From Phyto melanocephala (taxonomy: Eukaryota > Arthropoda > Insecta > Diptera > Rhinophoridae): a DNA stretch of 64,000 bases. The DNA lies in the NCBI GenBank assembly GCA_941918925.1, contig OW799233.1:149264802-149328801 (forward strand). Reading direction: 5' to 3'. A program made the position numbers and the translations under genes. The first letter of the stretch is position 1, and each line of letters starts with the position of its first letter. Positions 57,401 to 64,000 of this stretch are shown here, in pieces. The notes beneath the pieces are model-generated. The model searched no databases. It was not told the DNA's origin and saw nothing but the letters and a program-made list of their open reading frames with translations.

Positions 57401-57896
57401 ATCCGCATATTTAAACCTGATCGATGCTATGTTCTTTAATACCACACGCATTGGACATGGCTATGCCCTAGTGAAACACCCAGTTCTTTGGAATCTTGTT
57501 AAGCAACGTGACATAGCGGTGGAAGTAAGTCCAATTTCGAATCAGGTATTACATTTAGTATCGGATTTACGCAATCCTCCGGGATCGTTTTTCATCGCAC
57601 ATAATATACCCATGGTTATATGTAACGATAGTCCTGGATTTTGGAATGCCAAGGCATTGAGTTATGATTTCTATTATACAATTATGAGTTTGGCACCAAA
57701 TTATGGCGGCCTAAAAATTCTTAAACAGTTGGTTTGGAATTCTATTAAGTATTCGATGTTGGATGATAAACAATTGGCATATAATTTGCTAGAAAAGCAA
57801 TGGGACCATTTCCTTGATAACTCTTTGAATGAAGCAAAAGAAATTGAGTCAGAAGGAATCAACAGCGGAAGTGCCGAAATTATTATAAAAAAATAA
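51434..57896 (+). CDS. Adgf: ADGF/ADA2-family secreted protein, copy 3 (zinc ligand lost, two introns missing)
   Basis: Exons read as 51434-52189, 52278-52459, 57193-57329 and 57388-57896; 527 residues, all GT/AG and in phase. The first exon equals exons 1, 2 and 3 of the other copies fused, so introns 1 and 2 are absent. The signal peptide is about residues 1-18 (IITSLLTIITA). Motifs: TGGNLNLTRKE, AGMHFFKAK, MPKGALL. The first metal His is replaced: Asn116-Thr-His118. HAGE is intact (His354, Glu357), as is RIGHG (His382). The second metal motif reads Asn438-Asp439-Ser440-Pro. The C-terminus is about 20 residues longer, ending with a Glu/Ser-rich then Lys-rich tail. Start choice: an upstream ATG at 51420 is out of frame and stops at 51444-51446, so 51434 is used. 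Intron 4 (4.7 kb) holds a piggyBac element with a mariner inside and a dispersed repeat. AATAAA occurs at 58053. Confidence 0.93.
53050..54020 (-). pseudogene. piggyBac transposase pseudogene
   Basis: Minus strand from about 54011: LLDKFAPVREIWNMCFEILP, then TVDEQLVAFKGRCPFLQYVP (first catalytic Asp), then a frameshift and small deletion. TADNFFVSYQFGQKLPKKTY (second Asp) follows, then STPLSYIQKKNKSVNLLSNL, and KGEVDALDKVVSCYTCKRKT (third Asp region), NRWPQVVFSNILDIS. It ends in a Cys-rich C-terminus with stops. The N-terminal part before the first Asp is missing or broken. Dead copy of the DDE_Tnp_1_7 type. Confidence 0.85.
54213..54766 (+). mobile_element. Mariner-like deletion copy inside piggyBac
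   Basis: Ends AGGGTCCGCCATCTAAC and the complement of TGGGTCCACCAAATAGC, next to TA (54211-54212, 54767-54768). From 54326 it reads MVVYTLEQRWEILQHYFG, then jumps by deletion to KIIFSDEAHFDLGGYVNKQN (first catalytic Asp in FSDEAHF), VSVWCGFWSRGIIDPFFFEN, and after stops RDGATCHTAEA (second Asp). The C-terminal part is gone. A different subfamily from the one at 22764. Confidence 0.8.
54895..56330. other. Intron 4 of ADGF copy 3, middle part
   Basis: About 55140-55400 is a reversed dispersed repeat (also in the intron 4 of copy 2). About 55500-56115 is a degenerate LINE. A reversed hairpin head ends near 56284 ('cacgtccgaatatagcgctc', 'ttacttgtttt'). Confidence 0.5.
55971..56112 (+). pseudogene. 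LINE RNase H remnant
   Basis: Reads RDTGVTSNKIADKFAKIGSA then GRSLSVGQLRKAEEMNIKNY and stops at 56110-56112. The GxTGVxxNxxAD pattern is the end of a LINE-type RNase H. Upstream frames are broken. Inside intron 4 of ADGF copy 3, sense orientation. Confidence 0.6.
56331..57022 (+). repeat. Hairpin-headed dispersed repeat, A-type copy, tail truncated
   Basis: Head ACAAGTAAGAGTGCTATATTC with the full hairpin, A-rich middle, 'ggctcagctgatattcgatg', 'ccacgtttactatg', and a tail up to 'acacggaatgacaaaca'. The final 'gtgaagggtata' is missing. In intron 4 of ADGF copy 3. Confidence 0.7.
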
Positions 57897-58052
57897 TTTA
57901 AAAGCTAGTTGCTGTATCGAAATTCTTAAAGAAAATCATAATTGCAAAACATAATTTTTGTAAGTTTTCTTTTCAATAACTTTTCATATGTTGTTGCTCT
58001 AATAATAACAAAAATTAGTCTCAGTTTAACTATTATATACTTTAAATACATA

Positions 58053-58058
58053 AATAAA
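58053..58058 (+). terminator. Candidate poly(A) signal of ADGF copy 3
   Basis: AATAAA 157 bp after the stop codon, within 'cataaataaataaatacac'. Plausible position, but AT-rich sequence makes chance matches likely. Confidence 0.4.
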
Positions 58059-58311
58059 TAAATACACTAGTAAGAGACAAAAAAAGCCTGAACCACGTAG
58101 GGTGAACTCGAAATTTATTTGAAAAGTTTTCTTATATATTAATATTCATTTTAGCTGATTAGAATTAAGTCACAAAGCGTTAGTTGTAGCCCATATAAAT
58201 ATTTCATTTTACTATGTTGAAATATAAAACAAAAAAAAAAATAATACCGCGGGACCCCAATGTGGAAAACGAGAACAGACTTTATATTGACAAAATTTCA
58301 GTTATATTTAA

Positions 58312-58930
58312 ATGGTGGCTAAATTTTAAGCGCCGATGTTAAATGTGAACCACACCTAAACGTCAAAGTCTGTTTTTTTGCATTTCATTTGAAATTTCAA
58401 AATTTCAGACTAGCTCAATTTGAACCATGGAAAAATACACAATCGAGCAACGCGTTAAAGTTATTCAGGCTTATTATGAAAATGGGCGTTCAAATCAAAA
58501 TGTATTTCGTGCATTTCGTGATTCGTTTGGTAAACATAATCGTTCAAATTTGTCCATAATCCGGAGAAATGTGAAAAATATTTAACTTTCAGCAAAACAG
58601 GTCTGTATGAAATGTGAAAACATCTGTGAAAGCCTTCTTAGTTTGTTGAACGGAAAACCTTGTTGTTTTTTGCGATAGTTGGTCAAAGGAGCAGTCAACC
58701 TCGACTCATCATCGTGCCGAACAATTGAACATCAACATTGTCATTGAAAATTTGGACCATCGGGTGGAGGTGTGCCGTCGAGGTCGCGGCGGCCATTTGG
58801 CCGATATTTTGTTCCATACATAATTAAGCCATACCAATATTTTCATAATAAAAAGATATTACAATAATTTCCTAAATAATTTGTGTTTTATTTAAAATTA
58901 ATATCGGCCCTTACAATTTAACAACCCTTT
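58312..58930 (+). mobile_element. Mariner deletion derivative (empty-site sister copy)
   Basis: Left end GGTGGCTAAATTTTAAGCGC and right end the complement of AAAGGGTTGTTAAATTGTAA. From 58427 it reads MEKYTIEQRVKVIQAYYENG then RAFRDSFGKHNRSNLSII. It then shares with 44486-45287 the same deletion junction and 3' text ('aacattgtcattg', 'cgaggtcgcggcggcc'). It lacks the nested MITE. Confidence 0.8.
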
Positions 58931-61900
58931 TAATAACATTATATGTTAATTAGTTTGAGAGTTCAGGCTCCTGATAGAAGCGGGGGGAAATTTTAATACA
59001 TATTTTTTAATTAAAATTAAATAGAATCAAAAGCTAAAATTTTTATAATTATTGCCTTTTTTCGGAAACTAAGCGCTTTTTGTCTCGGCTTTGGTGTTTT
59101 TAAAATGCAAAGCTGACAACGCTGTTGAAGCCATATTGCTTTATATAAAAATTTCTGACATATGTTTATCTATTTTTTTTTAACTAAATAACAACGTAAC
59201 TCCTATATTTATTCAAAAAACGTTTAGCACTTACGAAGGGTTTGCTGACAAATATCTCTGTTATCAAAAATGCACAAGCAAATACAGGAGATAAATACAA
59301 ATGTGAGTTGTTATTTCTGAATCTGAACAGATTTTAAAATTACTTTTGATTTTTTTTTATTACAAAAACTTAAACTTACTTGTTTACAATCTAAATCTAC
59401 TTGGGTGGTTAAATTTTAACGACCTGTATTTACTTGGGTGATAGATTATTCGACTTTTTAAAAAAACCGGGTTTTAAATATGTAGTTTGAAATTTAGAAT
59501 TCGAAAAAAATCCGGTTCCTTTTTTGACGATTGAGAAATATACTATTGAGTCGAATATACTATTCCTCAATGAAAAAATTTAAGAATATTGTAAAGAAAA
59601 GATTCAAATAAAAATGATACCTAAATACTATGAACTTTTTACAGTTTATATATGTTTAGCTGCACAATTTCGAAACACAATAACTGACATGAACACAATT
59701 GAATAACAATTGGTTTTAGTTAGTTAAATTTAAGGAAAAAATATCCTTATATATACACACACACACACATTTTACTTGGTCATAACAAGTGAAATAAATA
59801 AATTCATAAATAAGACTTTTTACAAGGCTGTTATAAATTTTTGTATCTTCTCCTGTACATTTTTTAAATGTTCGGATAAATCTTTAAAATTTATATGATC
59901 TAACGTATTTTGTTTAAAATGAATTTCTTTATTTTAAATAATATAAAAATGAATCGCTATTTCCAGGATTCAGTTCATAATACATATGTATGTATGTTGA
60001 GCATTGCAAACATTCGTATGTTTTATATTTTTCTTGTAATTATAATACTCGTATGTTTAAAGTAAATAAAAATATACATACACATGTAACTATTTATTAA
60101 AAAATAGTTAGATATATATAAAAATATAAATTATATTTTCTCTTCACGTACTTTTATTAAAGAAAGGTTCAATCATTTATATTGCTGTTACAATAAAAAC
60201 TTTACTTAAATTAATCCCAAATTTCAGTTATAGGAGTGATTTAATATATTAAAATAATTTTTGAAAATTATAGAAATTTAAATTATTTTTTTTTAAACTG
60301 TTTTAATTGATTTTTTCCCCAATATTTCTTCTATTAAAGATTTTAATTTTCATTTAATTAATGGTATTATTTTGATGATTGGAGCACAATCAAATAAAAT
60401 TTTAATTAATAGCATTAATTTTGTAATTGAAATTAATTTTTTTTTCTTTCTGTGCAACCAAGGATGTTTTTGTTTCTGTAAGGTTGCCTTGTAAATTTAG
60501 GCAAAAATGCAAAAATTTAACAACAGAACGGCATGTTGTAGAATTAAAATATATAGTAAAGACAAATGAATTCTTTTTTGGACAATGTCATACAGATTTT
60601 TTCGGTATAACGGTATACCTCGAAAACTAAAGCCAATTTTACAAATCAAGTTCGTATTTGAGTTATTTTAAGAAATAAATTTAAGCTACTCCTGTACAAA
60701 ACATGATCTGAATTTGTAAATAAATGTGTGGTAAAATTATCAAAATTTATTCAAAAATGAGGTGAAATTTATAAAAAGTGATAATTATAAAATTTTTTTA
60801 ATTTGTAATTATTTTATAAGTGTAAGTTAAAAATTGCAATTTTTCAAAAGTCAATAGCATGTTATTTTGACAAAATAGTAGTTAATTAAAAAAAAACAAA
60901 TTGTTTTAGGTTTTCTGTGTAAATGTGTGTGATAGTGGAGGATAAAAACAATTTATAATTTTTTTAGTTTGCACATGATACTTATACAAGTATTTTAATT
61001 CTAACGTTTTATTATTTTTGTGATCTAAAATTATACTCAGCTTAAAGAATTCATTAAAATTTAAAATAATTTCTAATACGCATTAAAATAACAATTGGCT
61101 TTGCTATTTTTTTAAATTATTTTTAAGTTATAATACAAACGTACTATATACATATGTATCTATGTATGTACATACATACATACATACATACATATGTATG
61201 TTTGTATAACCTTTTTTTATTTCTATCTAAAATAAGCAAATAAAAATACATTTAAATAATAATAATGTTGTGCTAACCTACTTAATACATGTCTCAATCA
61301 ATCAGGAAATATGAAAAACCCATTTTGGTAAATGTGAGTTTGAAGTTTGAAAGTCAGACTTTTGTCTAGTTTCATATTCTATAAGAACAATGGAATCAGA
61401 ATCGATTGAAATACAAACAGATATTTTCTTTTGTTCATCGTCTTTAGTAAATTGTTTCTGAAAATTAAATCTAGTGAGCATTACATGTTGACTGTAACCT
61501 TATGTAATCTTTCTCGCTGTTTCAACAACAGGTTATTAAAGCACATAAATAAATTTCAATTAATTATAAAAAATAGTTACTTTTGCGATCCCTGCATTTT
61601 TTTCTTTATTTATTGTGCGTTTCTATTGACGTGTTTTGGCACAAATACTTGTTTTGCTCGAAAACACATGTGTTTTCCTACTTTTTTTTTTTAATAATAA
61701 TAGACTGTTATAATCGAAAACAAGTCGAAGGTTACACTGAAATTGCGTTAGTCTATATCTATGATAAGCAATATGATTGGCAAGTTAGAAAATAATTGTT
61801 ATTTGCAATACGAATAAATGTAATTGTTCTGGTGTTCAACTCTCATTCTGTAAAATGAAACTGTTTTACACCAAAAATTTTATGTTAAGCAAAATCTTCT

Positions 61901-62140
61901 TGTTTCACATTCTAACCGAATGAAAAATTATCTTCAGCTGCGATTCATTTCTGTCATATTGTTGTAAACGCCGCTTTAATTTTACTTTTATTTTTCTTTT
62001 CTAAATAAACAGCGTTTATATCCATATAAATATTTGTGGTGTTGTATTAAGGTATTAATTATAAGTACATATCAATGGTTACAAGTAGAAAAGCCCTAAC
62101 TCGTACATTTTATCACGCAGTTTTACACAAGAATCTATAT
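58931..62140. other. Long AT-rich intergenic stretch
   Basis: About 59399-59440 has one mariner-type end (GGGTGGTTAAATTTTAACGA). About 59440-59940 is a truncated hAT-like MITE ('tgggtgatagattattcgac', 'aaaaaccgggttt'). A CA run lies at 59756-59770 and an ATAC run near 61165-61200. No gene supported. Confidence 0.5.
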
Positions 62141-62142
62141 TA

Positions 62143-62648
62143 GCGGAATTCACTCTTGGTAGCATTTTTGCAATTAGTGCAAATATGCACTAGTTTTTTG
62201 CTAGCAAGCGTGAGTGCATTTTTCATGTGTGTTGCAAATTTATGACAACAGCTGATTTTTTAGGCATTTAAGAAACGACAAATCGTTTTTTAAATCAATA
62301 AGTAAGATTCTGTGTTTTAATATTTTCCGAAAAGAAAGTTAATAAATAAAAATTACAATGCCTAAATCAACGGAAAAATATAATATCATCAATTTTTTGT
62401 TCAAAAAAAATGCCATGGATGAAATTGAATTTGTGGAGATTTTTAATCCTAAAAGTAAATAAATTCTGTTTTTGTTGTGCAAACTTGTGTGACATTACTT
62501 TGCACTGGTTTTTCGCTGTGCAAATTTGCTCAAGTGATGTAAATTTCGCACCACTTTTTTTGTAGTCGTGCAAAAGTTAAATTGTTTGCTAGACTTGCAC
62601 GGTCTGCATGACTTGCAAGGGTTGTTTGCATCAAAGAGTGAGTTCCGC
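62143..62648. mobile_element. Inverted-repeat element with GCGGAATTCACTCTT ends
   Basis: Ends GCGGAATTCACTCTTGGT and the complement of GCGGAACTCACTCTTTGA, with TA on both sides (62141-62142, 62649-62650); ATT as a 3 bp duplication is also possible. It contains a 34-residue frame, 62358-62462, starting MPKSTEKYNIINFLFKKNAM, which ends at what could be a splice donor ('aaaagtaaat'). This may be the first exon of a lost transposase. The right half is rich in 'gtgcaaa' motifs. Confidence 0.6.
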
Positions 62649-62650
62649 TA

Positions 62651-63479
62651 TTATAATAATACAGTTTCTGCTAAGTTCTATACTATATTCATTCACTGCA
62701 ATATATTTATATCAACAATTAAATACATTTTGATTTTTTACGACTTTTCGAAAAAACCGATAAGTCAATCTAATTTCGAAAACACAATCTTTCAATATAA
62801 TGGAAATACATGGAGATGTTTTCCTTAAGGCAACATACCGTTGTCATCGTATTGTGCTTAGTGTAAATGCACTTCACCGGTGCCGAACGTCATCATGATT
62901 TATCGTGACAAACGTTGACAATGTTAAGTCATTGATGAAAAGTGTCCAAACTTTCATATATGACTAAAGTTGATTTAGTCTGGTAGGCCTACGCATATTA
63001 ACGACTCCTAACAGAGAATATCATCTAGATTTAAAAGATCAGGACTTATATAAGTTTTAGTAAAAAAAAAAATCAAAACAAAATATTTAAATGTTTAGAA
63101 ATAAAAATATCAAGGCATATTTATTTATTCATTAGGCAGTCTTGATTTGTAAGCTCATTATTTTTCCTTTAAATATTTTGAATTTCAGCATATTTGATTA
63201 ATCTGCAGTGACCAGTCATCGTAGCTCTTATATCTTAGCAGATACTTGGTGCACTGACGATCTCTTCTAAGCCATGTAATTCTCGCTGTATTACTCTCGA
63301 CCATCTTGTCTGAGGTAATATCGTGAAATATACCTTTATGTAAAGTTTTGAAACAAAAAATGGTATGTCACAGTACTGATCGACTTCCCCATCACTAAGT
63401 GATGATATCCCCATAGACAGATCATATAGCATATAGCGAAAGTTTTATTTCGGATAACTCGTAAATTCCCATTAAGCAG
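62651..63479. other. Intergenic, no gene seen
   Basis: AT-rich. No paired repeat ends or domain found. Confidence 0.45.
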
Positions 63480-63493
63480 GACTAAGCGAAAGG

Positions 63494-64000
63494 ATGCTGA
63501 AGGTTAAAGAACTGTTATTGGGTTTAAAAGTGCGTTTCTGCCTTTTCCCATTTAGGGCGGATGGAATTGATGAGATATATCCTGTATTATTTGTTTCTTG
63601 TCTTTTGGCGGGATACATTTCAGTGGCATATAGGGACACTAGGATAAGTTTTCTTCCCAAAGAGGAGAGAGAGTTTTAGGTCAATTAGTCTCATTTTTTT
63701 CTGTTGAAGAAAATGGAATAGAATTCTCAGAACCATGCGAAATCAATGTGAGATTTCAGTGGCGATTTTGATTTATCCATATTTACATATATAGAACAAG
63801 CATTCGATAAGATCTCTAATAAATGATCCTAATTGGCGAAGCGTTGATTTCTTTGTGTTAAAAAGAATCATCGTCTTCATGCTGAAATGTAGCTCAGTGA
63901 ATCTAAGAAACAGGAACAGGATGCACCAGGATTGGTTGTCTTCAGGCAATGGTTTTATCACCTTTGCTATGGTCTCCTCAGAGGTAAGCAGATAGTGGTT
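63494..64000 (+). pseudogene. Degenerate LINE reverse transcriptase running off the window
   Basis: Reads RADGIDEIYPVLF, then SVAYRDTRISFLPKEE (the RT fingers motif, usually AWRxTRVxFIPKxG), then after a frameshift IEQAFDKISN (the palm, usually IEGAFDNV) near 63794-63823. Finally a SPLLW-type motif near 63950-63980 (VLSPLLWSP). This is the same R1/LOA-like family as 41923-42480. It is truncated by the window edge. Confidence 0.7.

Noticed and set aside
62367..62573. Minus-strand open frame in the inverted-repeat element
   Set aside because: Low-complexity Phe/Lys-rich translation of AT-rich DNA; the plus strand has the more plausible short frame.

Overview
This window looks like an AT-rich, intron-bearing insect genome, almost certainly a brachyceran fly. 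The basis is the insect-type ADGF genes with 55-90 bp introns and fly-type splice sites, plus Helitron, mariner, piggyBac, hAT, Tigger and LINE remnants. There are no bacterial operons. The species cannot be named from the sequence alone; a calyptrate fly is an inference from the look of the repeats.

The only convincing host genes are three tandem, same-strand copies of an adenosine deaminase-related growth factor (ADGF / ADA2 / CECR1 family) at 868-8396, 34383-40161 and 51434-57896. I could assemble each one exon by exon with canonical GT/AG sites and matching exon lengths (170, 182 and 137 nt), giving intact predicted proteins of 514, 515 and 527 residues. Each has a signal peptide. Each also carries damage in the zinc site: copy 1 has HxD in place of HxH and SAGE in place of HAGE, copy 2 has HxY, and copy 3 has NxH. 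All three have Asp-Ser where active deaminases have Asp-Asp. The family therefore seems to have kept its secreted fold while repeatedly losing metal ligands.

The rest is a transposon landscape. In copy 1, intron 4 (2007-7734) holds a mariner-derived MITE, a hAT-like fragment, a TAA-flanked MITE, a dispersed hairpin-headed repeat and a ~114 bp tandem repeat. From 8.4 to 34.3 kb there are two Helitrons with ~121 bp internal tandem units, a tRNA-derived SINE, two LINE reverse transcriptase remnants, a hAT-like MITE with an 8 bp target duplication, a Tigger-like element, a mariner pseudogene, a hAT transposase tail and several copies of the dispersed repeat. In copy 2, intron 3 contains a MITE that itself contains an RNase H-type LINE fragment. 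From 40 to 51 kb there are a foldback element, LINE remnants, a snap-back MITE, a mariner deletion derivative with a nested MITE, and a Helitron that still carries part of its helicase. In copy 3, intron 4 contains a piggyBac element with a mariner copy inside it. The window ends in another degenerate LINE.

Exon joins, termini and target duplications were read by eye. No database search, alignment software or expression data were used.
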